A stretch of 64,000 nt of DNA, from positions 2,108,001 through 2,172,000 of the forward strand of contig OY970294.1 in assembly GCA_963716125.1 (NCBI GenBank), in the 5' to 3' direction. Shown here in pieces: positions 27,054 to 36,140 of this stretch; position 1 is the first letter of the stretch; each line of letters opens with the position of its first letter. The notes under the pieces were generated by a model. The model saw nothing but the letters and a program-made list of their open reading frames with translations. It searched no databases and was not told where the DNA came from. Made by a program: the position numbers and the translations under genes. The DNA is from Acidiluteibacter sp963716125. Its GTDB lineage: Bacteria > Bacteroidota > Bacteroidia > Flavobacteriales_E > Vicingaceae.

Positions 27054-28412
27054 CTAAATGAACGCGCTTTTACCTGTAATGGCTCTACCAACTATTAAAG
27101 AATTAATCTGCTTCGTTCCTTCATAAGAATATATTGCTTCGGCATCTGCAACAAAACGAGCTACATTATATTCCAGTAAAATTCCATTTCCACCCATAAT
27201 TTCTCTCGCTTTTTCTACTATACTTCGTGTATGTGTAGTGCAACTAACTTTAGCTAAAGAAGCTTGCTCATCGGTCATTAGTCCTGCGTCTTGCAAATGA
27301 GATAAACGATACACCATAGTTTGCATAGAGGTTAAATCGGCCAACATTTCTACTAATAAATTTTGAATCATTTGAAAGGAAGCTATCGACTTGCCGAATT
27401 GCTTTCTTTCCATGGCATATTCTAAAGCATATTCATAAGCACCTCTAGCGCATCCAACTGCTTGCCAAGCTACTCCTGCTCTTGTCATTTTTAATACTTT
27501 AGCAGTATCTTTAAAGGAATTACCATTTTGTAGACGATTTGATTCGTGAACTTTACAATCTTTTAATACGATATGCGCATTTTGAACTGTTCTTAAGGCC
27601 ATTTTATCTTTTTGCTTTTCAGGATGAAAACCTGGCGTATTTTTTTCAACAATAAATCCTTTTACTTGTCCATCGTCTTCATCTTGAGCCCAAATAATAG
27701 TGATGTCTGAAAAAGTAGCATTTCCAATCCATTTTTTCTCACCATTTAATGTCCAATACTCTCCATCTCTTTTAGCTTTTGTAGTCATTCCGCCTGCAAT
27801 AGCTGATCCTACTGTAGGTTCAGTTAATCCAAATGCACCAATAATTTCCATTTTTTGCATCAAGGGCAGCCATTTCTTTTTTTGCTCCTCTGAACCACAA
27901 TGATAAATAGAACCCATAGCTAAACCACTTTGAACGCCAAAAAATGTACTGATAGAAGTATCAACTCTCGCCATTTCCATAGAAATAATTCCTTCCATAA
28001 GATAGGATAGGTTAGGAGCGCCATAACCTCCCATTGGTACACCACAAATATTCAGTGCAGCCATTTTAGGAATAATTTGATGCGGAAATTCCCCTTTCAA
28101 CCAATATTCATTAGCGATAGGCTTTATTTCCTTATTCATAAATGATCTTACTTTTAATTGAATTGCTCTATCTTGAGCATTGAGTGTATCATTCAATTCA
28201 TAAAAATCTCCATTGATAGGAGGTTTTTTATCTTCCTTATTCCCCGCTTTTAAGGCACGCATTAAATTATACAATTCAGCTTCATTCATATTTGAAATAG
28301 AACTAAATAAATCTGAAACATTAATATGCTTTGAAATATTTTTGATTTTCTTAAAATCAATTCCTTTAAAAAAATCTAAAAAACCACTTTCTTCTTCTTT
28401 TTCCTTTGCCAT
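27054..28412 (-). CDS. Acyl-CoA dehydrogenase (glutaryl-CoA dehydrogenase-like)
   Basis: The 452-residue FAD enzyme has the standard ACAD arrangement. The FAD/substrate loop GAFGLTEPTVGSAIAGGMTT and YWTLNGEKKWIGNA are followed by the C-terminal helical domain with RKQFGKSIASFQMIQ. The catalytic Glu lies in EAIYSYEGTKQINSLIVGRA, the position and context seen in glutaryl-CoA and short-branched types. An extra N-terminal segment of about 60 residues (FFKGIDFKKIKNISKHI and on) precedes the catalytic domain and is unusual. No beta-oxidation partners are adjacent. Confidence 0.92.
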   Translation of the reverse strand: MAKEKEEESGFLDFFKGIDFKKIKNISKHINVSDLFSSISNMNEAELYNLMRALKAGNKEDKKPPINGDFYELNDTLNAQDRAIQLKVRSFMNKEIKPIANEYWLKGEFPHQIIPKMAALNICGVPMGGYGAPNLSYLMEGIISMEMARVDTSISTFFGVQSGLAMGSIYHCGSEEQKKKWLPLMQKMEIIGAFGLTEPTVGSAIAGGMTTKAKRDGEYWTLNGEKKWIGNATFSDITIIWAQDEDDGQVKGFIVEKNTPGFHPEKQKDKMALRTVQNAHIVLKDCKVHESNRLQNGNSFKDTAKVLKMTRAGVAWQAVGCARGAYEYALEYAMERKQFGKSIASFQMIQNLLVEMLADLTSMQTMVYRLSHLQDAGLMTDEQASLAKVSCTTHTRSIVEKAREIMGGNGILLEYNVARFVADAEAIYSYEGTKQINSLIVGRAITGKSAFI

Positions 28413-28555
28413 AATTATTTAATTTTAAAAACATTTTCAATAAATAAGCCAAAGTCATTTGATTGTTTTTAAGTAATATAGGGAGAAAATAAAATAAATG
28501 TGTAGAAAATTAGTTACACTTTCCGTCGCAATATAAAAATTTGGGATTATTTGAA

Positions 28556-29377
28556 TTAAACTGTTTTTTCGTTTAAATCCTTTTGTGTTTGAGGGTATTG
28601 TTTCCCGCAATTAATGCAATAGTTTGCATCCATCGTATTTGAAAAATCGCATTTTTCACATTCTTTAGTACTTTCTTTTGCTCTTGCCATTGCTACTGTT
28701 ACAATACCTGTAGGAACTGCAATAATTGCATAACCAATAATCATAGCTGCAGAAGAAATAAATTTACCCAAAACAGTATGCGGAACTAAATCTCCATACC
28801 CAACAGTGGTGATAGTTACTATGGCCCAGTAAATACTTTGAGGAATACTTGTAAAACCATCTTGCCCACCTTCAACTACATACATAATTGTACCTAAAAT
28901 AGTTACAATAGATATAACAGCAATAAAAAAGATGCTTATTTTGTAGAGACTCGTTTTTAAAGCTGTCAATAAACCTTGGGCTTCAGAGCTAAATCTAACT
29001 AATTTAAGAACTCTAAATATTCTTAATAATCGAAATATCCTAACAACAATTAAATAATGATATCCTACTAAGAAGAAACTCAAATAAGTAGGTAAGATCG
29101 ACAACATATCAATAATTCCCCAAAAACTAATAACGTATTTAAGTGGTTTGGGACTTATCCAAAGTCTAAGTAGATATTCTACTGTAAATATGATGGTTAA
29201 TATCCATTCAATTGTAAAAAACTGAGCATAGTATTTAGCGCTCAATTGAGGAATACTTTCTAGCATTACTACAAATACACTAAATAGAATTATCCATAAG
29301 AGTAATATATCGAAACGTTTACCCAATTTAGTGGTAGTCCCAAAAACAATATGATATAATTTTCTTCTTAAAGTCAT
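28556..29377 (-). CDS. Voltage-gated-type potassium channel with C-terminal zinc ribbon
   Basis: The 273-residue ion transporter has six membrane helices. An S4-like helix RIFRLLRIFRVLKLVR at 113-128 carries regularly spaced Arg residues. The K+ selectivity filter TTVGYGDL (190-197) lies before the last helix. The C-terminus adds a zinc ribbon with two CxxC pairs (CEKCDFSNT and YCINCGKQYP, about 237-260), which is not part of the standard channel core. The gene starts 3 bp after the stop of an outer-membrane protein gene, so the two are in one operon. Confidence 0.92.
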   Translation of the reverse strand: MTLRRKLYHIVFGTTTKLGKRFDILLLWIILFSVFVVMLESIPQLSAKYYAQFFTIEWILTIIFTVEYLLRLWISPKPLKYVISFWGIIDMLSILPTYLSFFLVGYHYLIVVRIFRLLRIFRVLKLVRFSSEAQGLLTALKTSLYKISIFFIAVISIVTILGTIMYVVEGGQDGFTSIPQSIYWAIVTITTVGYGDLVPHTVLGKFISSAAMIIGYAIIAVPTGIVTVAMARAKESTKECEKCDFSNTMDANYCINCGKQYPQTQKDLNEKTV

Positions 29378-29380
29378 TAT

Positions 29381-30217
29381 TTAAATAGGATTGTTATTTT
29401 TTCGCAAACTTAATAAACGATAAGTAATTCCTACATCAATACCTTTAGCAATATTATTATCATCTTCAAAATAGATAACAGATATATCAAATTGAAGATT
29501 AGGGTGAGGAATTATATATATTCCTCCGTCGTAAATAATAGAATTAGCAGCATATTTGGAATTTATATTTCCAAATATTTCAGCATATACTCCTATTTTA
29601 TTATTGTAAGAATAATTTAAATTAAATACGTAACTATGAACGAATTCATAAATTATAGAAACATCTTTAAAATTATTCCCTAAATGTTCTGTTGCTAGGT
29701 TAATAGCTACTCCTAACCTTTTGTATATGGGTAAATTAAAAAGTAATTCAAATTTAGGGGCAGCAAAGTCAGGATTAAAGCCTTTAGTCAATATTGGCAA
29801 TTTTACTGTAGCTTGCAAACCGAGGTTCGCACCATTAATATTGTTAATCAAATTAAATCTTCCTCCTACAGAAAAATAGGTAAGAGCATTGTAGTTATAA
29901 AGAAGTGATATATCTGAAGGATAAGGTAACTTATCTAAACTTTTTACAAAAATATAGTTGGTCGTAAGTATAGCATCCACTTTTTCACCAAGACCGACTC
30001 TCAATACATTATTGAAATTATTAGTATTAATTACCCTTTCCCTAAACCGAACTCTTGAGTTTATAAAGTTATATCCCGATTGTAATTGAATAACTCCTTT
30101 TCCTAAAGTGTTTGCACTATTGGCCTGCCCAGGTCTATCAGAACTCAAATAGTCACTCAGTTGTGCGTAGGAGGACATGGAAAAAAATAATGCAAAAATC
30201 AGGGGTAATACTTTCAT
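29381..30217 (-). CDS. Outer-membrane transporter-like beta-barrel protein
   Basis: The 278-residue protein has a signal peptide ending at SSYAQ. The motif SSDRPGQANSANTLGKGVIQ is the 'DRPG' start typical of the outer-membrane family related to phenol-pathway MetA channels. Alternating amphipathic strands follow, with the last strand KGIDVGITYRLLSL. It is likely an outer-membrane channel. It is co-transcribed with the potassium channel (3-bp spacing), which suggests a cell-envelope ion-flow link, but the cargo is unknown. Confidence 0.82.
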   Translation of the reverse strand: MKVLPLIFALFFSMSSYAQLSDYLSSDRPGQANSANTLGKGVIQLQSGYNFINSRVRFRERVINTNNFNNVLRVGLGEKVDAILTTNYIFVKSLDKLPYPSDISLLYNYNALTYFSVGGRFNLINNINGANLGLQATVKLPILTKGFNPDFAAPKFELLFNLPIYKRLGVAINLATEHLGNNFKDVSIIYEFVHSYVFNLNYSYNNKIGVYAEIFGNINSKYAANSIIYDGGIYIIPHPNLQFDISVIYFEDDNNIAKGIDVGITYRLLSLRKNNNPI

Positions 30218-30359
30218 TAATGGAATTTTAAAAAGTTTAAATTACTATTAATTGTAGTAATGGAGTGCTTAACTGGGCTATTTTTTCAGTAATTCGATAT
30301 ATTTTGACTGATTTGGAAATTTAATATCCAATCTTATAAATAAAAGTCAAAAGAATCTA

Positions 30360-32315
30360 TTAATTAGGATATTTTACGGAGTAACTAGATGTTAATTTTT
30401 TAGTCTCTTCAGGAGCCAATTCAATTGTCCAAGTCAATTTACCTTCTTTTTCTTCTACTTTTGCACCACTTTTCTCTAGCAACTCTACTTCAATAGATTT
30501 TCTGTCGCTTAACGGATATTGATCTTCAACAATTATTTTTATATTTTGCTTCTTCGTATTTCTAATACTTATATTATAGCCAATGGTTTCTTTTACATTA
30601 CTTCCAAAAATACGTTTGTCATAAATCTCTTTATTTCCCTCTCTTTTAACAATTACATTTTGATCTCTCCCTAAAGAAATATTTAATGTGTCTTTAGTTT
30701 GATTGACATCCAAATAAGATTCTGCAACAAAAGTTCCTTGATAATAGATGCTTGTATTGCCTGAAAGTAAGTTCAATTTGCTCCAATCGGTAATTTCAGC
30801 TGTTAAAAAAGCATCAGGCTCTATTTTAGGAACTGTTTGATAAATATAATTAACTCCTAAATCAACTTCTTTAATTCTGATTGTATTATCTTCTCCATCA
30901 GATTGTATGGTATATGGAATAAGAATTTTATATTCTAAATTACTGACATTAGTAGAAAGAGAATTGGCGATTAAATCTTTCGTTTGTAATAGTTTGCTTT
31001 TAGAAAGCCTAACACCGTCAATATAAACATCATCATTAATTCCTCTCGCTGATCGAACTGCCATAGATTTAATCTCTTCACTATGCATAGTACCACCTGA
31101 CATATTTTTGTCAATTTCAATTAATGGTTTATTATAGCTAAAAATTTCAATTGCCGAAATAGTTTCACCTGGATATAAACTAAAATTTTTATAAAGTTCT
31201 TTATTGGCTTCTAATCTGATGTTATTTTGAATTAAAGTTTTATATCCAGCATAAGATACTTCAATTGTATAATTACCAACTGGTACAGGTTTTATCGTAT
31301 AGTTCCCATCAAAATCAGCTGAAGTTCCTGTAATTTGGGTGCCATTTTGAGTTAAAGTAATATTAGCAAACGGCAAAACTTCACCATTGGCTACATCTTT
31401 AATATTTCCACTTATGGCAGAAGTTCCTTTTTGGGTACTTGTTTGATTATAAGAATTTTCTCTACCAACATACCATTTAATTAATTCTGGTTTTGTTCCA
31501 CTTAAACTAGGATCGTTGGATGATAACGTAATGTTAACTCCATTCCAATCTTCTCCAGTGCTTTGGTAAACCTTAGCATTGTAAACCAAGTTAAGTGGTT
31601 TGTTTATTTCTTCAACTCTAAAATCATAAGTAGGTTCCCAAGCAGCAGAATTGACCAAATAATTAAGGGTTAAAGATTTATTGGTGAATTGTTGGCATTC
31701 TACAGAAATATAAATTTGAGAATAAGTTTTTGAATTTTCGGATTGCACTTTATTAATGTCTGCAAAAACAGCTTTCATTTTCTCTTTTATGACTTTAGAT
31801 TTCTCAATCAACTCAATCTTTTTCTGACTGATTTCTGTCAGTCTAACTCTATAAAAATCTGCTGCTTCTCTAATTGTTGCAACCGTACTTCCTTCTTTTT
31901 CTTTAGATAAATAACTATTGTCCATCAATAATTTAGCTTCTAAATTATATACTTGAAGTGTACTGCTAATTTTATCTGATTCTAATTTTAAAGCATCAAT
32001 TTTCGCTTCTAATTCTTTTTCTTCTTTTGATTTGTTAGACTTGCTTTGAAAGTTATATTGATGTTTTACAGCAAGAATCTGAAGTCCATTCAAACCTTTT
32101 ACTTGTATACTCTCTGCATTTACTTCTTGAGGGAGTTTATCTAAAAATAGGATGTGTTTTCCTTTGTTCAAATTGAGTTTGACTTCTCTTGTAATTTGAG
32201 CTCCACTAAAAAATACGGTTACATCAGTAATTTTAGAATTTACCTTAAGTGTATCAACAGCTGAATAACTGATTAGTGAACTTAATAGAAAAAGGATTGC
32301 AATATAATTTTTCAT
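30360..32315 (-). CDS. DUF4139/DUF4140 surface protein with inserted CarboxypepD domain
   Basis: I place the start at ATG 32315, giving about 651 residues; a TTG six codons upstream is less likely. A signal peptide ends near SYSAV. A DUF4140 N-domain (SKITDVTVFFSGAQITREV) is followed by coiled coil (about 95-210). The DUF4139 domain begins SLTLNYLVNSAAWEPTYDFR and continues to the C-terminus with KRIFGSNVKETIGYNI. Inserted near residues 300-445 are a carboxypeptidase-regulatory-like domain (SGNIKDVANGEVLPFANITL) and a TonB-plug-like segment (DDVYIDGVRLSKS). The family includes MuiA mucoidy inhibitors. Function is unknown. Confidence 0.88.
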   Translation of the reverse strand: MKNYIAILFLLSSLISYSAVDTLKVNSKITDVTVFFSGAQITREVKLNLNKGKHILFLDKLPQEVNAESIQVKGLNGLQILAVKHQYNFQSKSNKSKEEKELEAKIDALKLESDKISSTLQVYNLEAKLLMDNSYLSKEKEGSTVATIREAADFYRVRLTEISQKKIELIEKSKVIKEKMKAVFADINKVQSENSKTYSQIYISVECQQFTNKSLTLNYLVNSAAWEPTYDFRVEEINKPLNLVYNAKVYQSTGEDWNGVNITLSSNDPSLSGTKPELIKWYVGRENSYNQTSTQKGTSAISGNIKDVANGEVLPFANITLTQNGTQITGTSADFDGNYTIKPVPVGNYTIEVSYAGYKTLIQNNIRLEANKELYKNFSLYPGETISAIEIFSYNKPLIEIDKNMSGGTMHSEEIKSMAVRSARGINDDVYIDGVRLSKSKLLQTKDLIANSLSTNVSNLEYKILIPYTIQSDGEDNTIRIKEVDLGVNYIYQTVPKIEPDAFLTAEITDWSKLNLLSGNTSIYYQGTFVAESYLDVNQTKDTLNISLGRDQNVIVKREGNKEIYDKRIFGSNVKETIGYNISIRNTKKQNIKIIVEDQYPLSDRKSIEVELLEKSGAKVEEKEGKLTWTIELAPEETKKLTSSYSVKYPN

Positions 32316-32373
32316 AGTAGAATGGATTTGCAACTAAGACACAAAAAAAATGGGAAACGTTGCTATTAATACT

Positions 32374-32538
32374 TTATTGGCTTCTTTTGAAAGAATAGAG
32401 TAAAACAAATAAACCAATCAATATCATACCGTAAGGTCTGATATTACTGGTGAAAGTCATATCATCAAAATTCAAATAAGTGATTCCGAAAGCTAATAAA
32501 ATTGACGCTAAAAAGCGTGCAGGAGGTATTCTTTTCAT
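32374..32538 (-). CDS. 54-residue membrane protein, hypothetical
   Basis: This short gene reads MKRIPPARFLASILLAFGIT, then YLNFDDMTFTSNIRPYGMIL and a second helix IGLFVLLYSFKRSQ. Two membrane helices flank a loop. A purine-rich start region is not evident, but codon usage is like its neighbours, and the gene lies same-strand between the BrkB and DUF4139 genes, 42 bp after BrkB. I recognise no family by name, although small proteins with 'NIRPYGMILIG' are plausible in Flavobacteria. Confidence 0.65.
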   Translation of the reverse strand: MKRIPPARFLASILLAFGITYLNFDDMTFTSNIRPYGMILIGLFVLLYSFKRSQ

Positions 32539-32580
32539 ATTTCTTAATTTATGGCAAGATATAAAAAAATAAGAAGAATA

Positions 32581-33564
32581 TTACGCTTTCTTTTCGGCTG
32601 TCTCCTCCTCATCCACACAATCTTCATCAGGAATATCACAACCTTTTGAAAGAACAACTTCTTTTTCGGTATAATGAATAGCGTTAGAATTTGGCTCAAC
32701 TTTTAAACCATATTTTTTAGCATAAACGTAAGTAAATTCAGCTCCAAAAAATAAAATCAAACAAGAGTAAGAAACCCACAACAAGATTAAGACAATACTT
32801 CCTGCAGCTCCATAAGCAGAGGCAGGGTTCGCTTTCCCAAAATATACGCCCAATAATTCTTTACCTATCACAAATAAAATAGAAGTGATAATAGCTCCTG
32901 GAATTACGGTTTTCCAATTGATACGGATATCAGGTAAGTATTTGAAAATCAATGAAAACAGTACAGTTATAATCGATAGCGATAGTACAAAATTTAGCGA
33001 ATAAGCTAAGTAAAGCAGAACATCTGGAAGCATTCTAACAATAAAATCGCTTAAAATATTGATACCTGCGGAAACAATAAATGAAGTCAGTAATAAAAAG
33101 CCAATTACTAAAATGAACCCAAAACCTCTAGCTCTATCTGTTACTACCTTCCACATACTCGCATCTGGATCTATTTTAATTCCAAATATCTCATTTAGTG
33201 AAATTTGCAATTGATAAAAAACACCTGTAGCACCAAAAACCAATGTAGCAATACCAATAATAGAAGATATTAAGGTTTTATTACCACCTTGTGTTTCAGT
33301 TACCATTTCTTGAATAGATTTGGCAGCTTCAGCTCCAATGGCTGAAGATATCTCATTCGTCAATTGCCCTGTAACTATTTCTTTACCCCAAATAAAGCCT
33401 ACTATATTAATTAAAAGAACCATCAAGCCTGGCAATGCCAATACAGCATAATAGGCTACAACAGCTCCTAATCGAAAGGGATTATCAGCATTCCATTTTA
33501 TAGCCGTTTCTTTCAATAAGGAAAACGAATCTTTAATCTTGAATTTTGGTGTAAGTATATTCAT
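32581..33564 (-). CDS. YihY/virulence factor BrkB family membrane protein
   Basis: The 327-residue inner-membrane protein has about six helices, as in the YihY/BrkB family (PF03631). Diagnostic motifs are FRLGAVVAYYAVLALPGLMV, FGATGVFYQLQISLNEIFGI, AYGAAGSIVLILLWVSYSCL and the final FFGAEFTYVYAKKYG. A short acidic cytoplasmic tail (IPDEDCVDEEETAEKKA) follows. The biochemical function of the family is not established; the old 'ribonuclease BN' label is not supported. Confidence 0.92.
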   Translation of the reverse strand: MNILTPKFKIKDSFSLLKETAIKWNADNPFRLGAVVAYYAVLALPGLMVLLINIVGFIWGKEIVTGQLTNEISSAIGAEAAKSIQEMVTETQGGNKTLISSIIGIATLVFGATGVFYQLQISLNEIFGIKIDPDASMWKVVTDRARGFGFILVIGFLLLTSFIVSAGINILSDFIVRMLPDVLLYLAYSLNFVLSLSIITVLFSLIFKYLPDIRINWKTVIPGAIITSILFVIGKELLGVYFGKANPASAYGAAGSIVLILLWVSYSCLILFFGAEFTYVYAKKYGLKVEPNSNAIHYTEKEVVLSKGCDIPDEDCVDEEETAEKKA

Positions 33565-33689
33565 ATTGTTTTTTTAAAGGATCTGCTAATTCAAAAATCA
33601 ACCCTTAATTTAAATGTTTAATAATGAATATTCTATGTCTTTTTTTAATGTGATATTTGATATGAATTGTAGAAATAATTCAGCAATTA

Positions 33690-33727
33690 AAAAAGGCTTA
33701 CACCCAAATTGCCTGGGTACAAGCCTC
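33690..33727 (-). terminator. Terminator after the PepSY-like gene
   Basis: Arms AGGCTTGTACCCA and TGGGTGTAAGCCT (minus strand) pair with one mismatch and are followed by TTTTTT. It lies just after the PepSY-like gene. Confidence 0.82.
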
Positions 33728-33745
33728 TGTTTAAAATTATGAGGT

Positions 33746-34186
33746 TTAATCATTCATTTTCTTCAAAATTTCTCCTTTTTCATTCAATAAAAGATGCATT
33801 TCAGTTGCTCCTTTTTCTATTTCAACTTTATATTTATTGCCATCATTTGGAGTTTCTATTTTTTCAATATCATCTATTTTATATTCAGGGTAAGTCTTTT
33901 CAATCGACTGACTAACAGATTTTGGCAATTCAGAAACCATAATGTCGTATTTTGTTTCTATCCAATCACCTTTAGTCGTGAATAAAGAAGTATAATCTTT
34001 TCCTTCCATTTTAAAATCTACTTCATAATTTCCATTCTCCATTTCGAATGTTACGTGAGTAGCCTCGGCATAATATTGGTTAAACATTCCCATTACTTCC
34101 ATAGGTACGTTATCAATATCTACATCTTGCGCTGATAGTTGAGCTGAAACAATTAATGCAATTCCGATTACTTTTAACTTTTTCAT
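33746..34186 (-). CDS. Secreted PepSY-like (DUF2874) protein
   Basis: The 146-residue periplasmic protein has a signal peptide ending at QLSAQ. Two PepSY-like/DUF2874 halves follow: VPMEVMGMFNQYYAEATHV, then FEMENGNYEVDFKMEGKDY, and VSQSIEKTYPEYKIDDIEKI, then NKYKVEIEKG. Such proteins are small periplasmic modules of unknown function, common in Bacteroidota. It lies 16 bp downstream of a membrane protein gene on the same strand and ends at a strong terminator. Confidence 0.88.
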   Translation of the reverse strand: MKKLKVIGIALIVSAQLSAQDVDIDNVPMEVMGMFNQYYAEATHVTFEMENGNYEVDFKMEGKDYTSLFTTKGDWIETKYDIMVSELPKSVSQSIEKTYPEYKIDDIEKIETPNDGNKYKVEIEKGATEMHLLLNEKGEILKKMND

Positions 34187-34202
34187 AGTTTCTAATTTAT
34201 AA

Positions 34203-34661
34203 TTAATAAATTCTTTTATTTACTTCTTCACTAATTTCGTTAGCCAAATTGGTTCCTAATCTTACAGGATTAGATTTATTTTTAAATATTAATTCTACTG
34301 CACTTAATCCATGAACATTATAAAGCCATCCATTTCCTAAATATCTTACTCCAATTCCCGATAATAACGAATTTCGAACTGCTCTACTACCTTTTAAAGA
34401 ATTATAATTATAACTTTTTTGAATGATACCAATTCCTAATTTGAATTTGATTGCTGTAGAATTCAGTTCAATGGTCATTTTATAAAAACTTAAAAAACAA
34501 AATAGAAAAATAAGAAGTAAGATTAAATCCATAGCAGGAAAGTCAATTGTTTTTATTTGACTTTCAATATAATAATGATAAAGCTTATAAATAAATATCA
34601 TTATTAAAGGCGTAAAAGCTACAATTGAAATTACTCCATACTGAACATACTTTTTTTTCAT
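34203..34661 (-). CDS. Membrane protein with PH-like soluble part
   Basis: The 152-residue protein has two N-terminal helices (YGVISIVAFTPLIMIFIY and FPAMDLILLLIFLFCFLSFY). A C-terminal domain of about 80 residues follows: MTIELNSTAIKFKLGIGIIQ, then NSLKGSRAVRNSLLSGIGVR, then VELIFKNKSNPVRLGTN. This layout resembles bacterial PH-domain membrane proteins, but the assignment is tentative. It is followed after 16 bp by the PepSY-like gene, and the two may form one unit. Confidence 0.72.
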   Translation of the reverse strand: MKKKYVQYGVISIVAFTPLIMIFIYKLYHYYIESQIKTIDFPAMDLILLLIFLFCFLSFYKMTIELNSTAIKFKLGIGIIQKSYNYNSLKGSRAVRNSLLSGIGVRYLGNGWLYNVHGLSAVELIFKNKSNPVRLGTNLANEISEEVNKRIY

Positions 34662-34788
34662 TGTTGAAGTTATATCATTTCAAAATATAATTTATCTAAA
34701 TCGAAGTTAAAACAAAAGTTCTCGAGTGTTTTAATACTAAACGAAAATGGCTGTATTAAAAAGTACCGAGAGGTACTTTGCGGATTTT

Positions 34789-35421
34789 CTACTCCTTTAT
34801 TTTAAATCCGGATTTCACAAAATCTACAAACGAACTTCTTTCTTTGCTTGAAGTAAATATGGAAAAAACTTGCTGAAAATAGCTAGGTTTTTCTTTTTCT
34901 TCATTTTCTAATTCTTTTTGAATATTTCTAGGTTCTATTTTAGGACTATTATTTTGTAAATTTTCAGAATTGATTTGGTTTCTTCCTCCGATTTGTTCAT
35001 TACCCAATCGTTTGCCATTTAATTCATCCGCTTTTTTAAAATTTTCAGCTGCTTGATTCATATAACCTAATTTCTCTTCCAACAATCCCAAATTGTTGTG
35101 CGCAATATCATCTTCAGGATCTAATTCTACGGCTTTTTTGTAATCTTCAATTGCTGAAATGTTTTCACCGAAAAAAGATTTCGCATAAGCTCTCGATGAA
35201 TATCTATAGCTTTTTTGAGGTTCTAAGTCTACAGCGGTGTCCATATCTCTCAATGAATCTGCCATATTGCCCAAATGTAAATGAACTACAGCTCGCTCAC
35301 TAATTAAATCTGCATTGTTTTCAAATAATCCAATAGCTTGATTGAGTATTTCTAATGCTTCTTTATAATTTCCTTCTTTTAATAATTCTACCGCTTTGGC
35401 ATGATATTTCTCTACATTCAT
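34789..35421 (-). CDS. Cytoplasmic TPR protein
   Basis: The 210-residue protein has no signal peptide. Residues 1-140 are four TPR units: EKYHAKAVELLKEGNYKEAL, LISERAVVHLHLGNMADSL, YSSRAYAKSFFGENISAIED and AHNNLGLLEEKLGYMNQAAE. A polar linker follows. The C-terminal segment SYFQQVFSIFTSSKERSSFV DFVKSGFKIKE is probably a conserved amphipathic tail. It is a scaffold protein of unknown partner. The gene is divergent from the oxidoreductase gene, with only 35 bp between starts, so the two promoters overlap. Confidence 0.85.
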   Translation of the reverse strand: MNVEKYHAKAVELLKEGNYKEALEILNQAIGLFENNADLISERAVVHLHLGNMADSLRDMDTAVDLEPQKSYRYSSRAYAKSFFGENISAIEDYKKAVELDPEDDIAHNNLGLLEEKLGYMNQAAENFKKADELNGKRLGNEQIGGRNQINSENLQNNSPKIEPRNIQKELENEEKEKPSYFQQVFSIFTSSKERSSFVDFVKSGFKIKE

Positions 35422-35456
35422 AGATTCAATTTTTCACAAAAGTAAGATTTTAAAGC

Positions 35457-36113
35457 ATGGAATTAAAGACAGCATTGGTTTTAGGAAGTTCAGGTTTGGT
35501 AGGAGGACATTTAGTAAATATGTTGATGCACGATGATCGTTATCAGCATATAATATTAATTAATAGAAGTGCTTCCAAGATTGATCATCCTAAAATTGAG
35601 GAAAAAATTATAAATTTTAAACAGATTCAGAGTGAAATTAAACTTATTCAAGCAAATGATGTGTTTTGCTGCATTGGTACTACTATTAAAAGCGCTGGGA
35701 GTAAAGAAAATTTTAAAGCTGTAGATTATAGAATTCCTTTAGAATTTGCTAAAATCGCTTCTCAAAGTAATAGCAACAACTTTATTGTCATTTCCTCAAT
35801 GGGTGCAAACCCGAATAGTTCCAGTTTTTATAGTAAAATAAAAGGGCAAATGGAAGATGCATTAAAAAAGATAGAGTTAAAAAATTTAATTATTGTTAGA
35901 CCTTCATTATTGCTTGGTGATAGAGAAGAGATTAGGGTAGGAGAGAAAATCGGAAAGGTTTTAATGAATGCATTTTCTTTTTTAATGATTGGATCTTTAA
36001 AAAAATATAAAGCCATAGAAGCTAAACAAGTCGCAAAAGCAATGTTATTTTTGGCAAATCAAGATAAGACAGAAATTATTTATAAAAATGATTCCTTATT
36101 AGCAATTAATTAG
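35457..36113 (+). CDS. NAD(P)-binding atypical SDR
   Basis: The 218-residue protein begins with the atypical SDR dinucleotide motif VLGSSGLVGGHLVN. DVFCCIGTTIKSAGSKENFKAVDY and FIVISSMGANPNSSSFYSKIKGQMED follow. This places it among the HTATIP2/TIP30-like and YwnB-type oxidoreductases. YSKIKGQ keeps the Tyr and Lys of the catalytic YxxxK. It is followed 27 bp later by NDH-2 on the same strand; the ndh gene has its own -7-like box. The substrate is unknown. Confidence 0.85.
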   Translation: MELKTALVLGSSGLVGGHLVNMLMHDDRYQHIILINRSASKIDHPKIEEKIINFKQIQSEIKLIQANDVFCCIGTTIKSAGSKENFKAVDYRIPLEFAKIASQSNSNNFIVISSMGANPNSSSFYSKIKGQMEDALKKIELKNLIIVRPSLLLGDREEIRVGEKIGKVLMNAFSFLMIGSLKKYKAIEAKQVAKAMLFLANQDKTEIIYKNDSLLAIN

Positions 36114-36115
36114 CC

Positions 36116-36123
36116 TAATTTTG
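36116..36123 (+). promoter_or_regulatory. Putative -7 box TAATTTTG upstream of ndh
   Basis: TAATTTTG fits the TAnnTTTG consensus and lies 18 bp upstream of the ATG at 36141, right after the stop of the SDR gene. Confidence 0.5.
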
Positions 36124-36140
36124 AATCAAAATAAGGAGCT

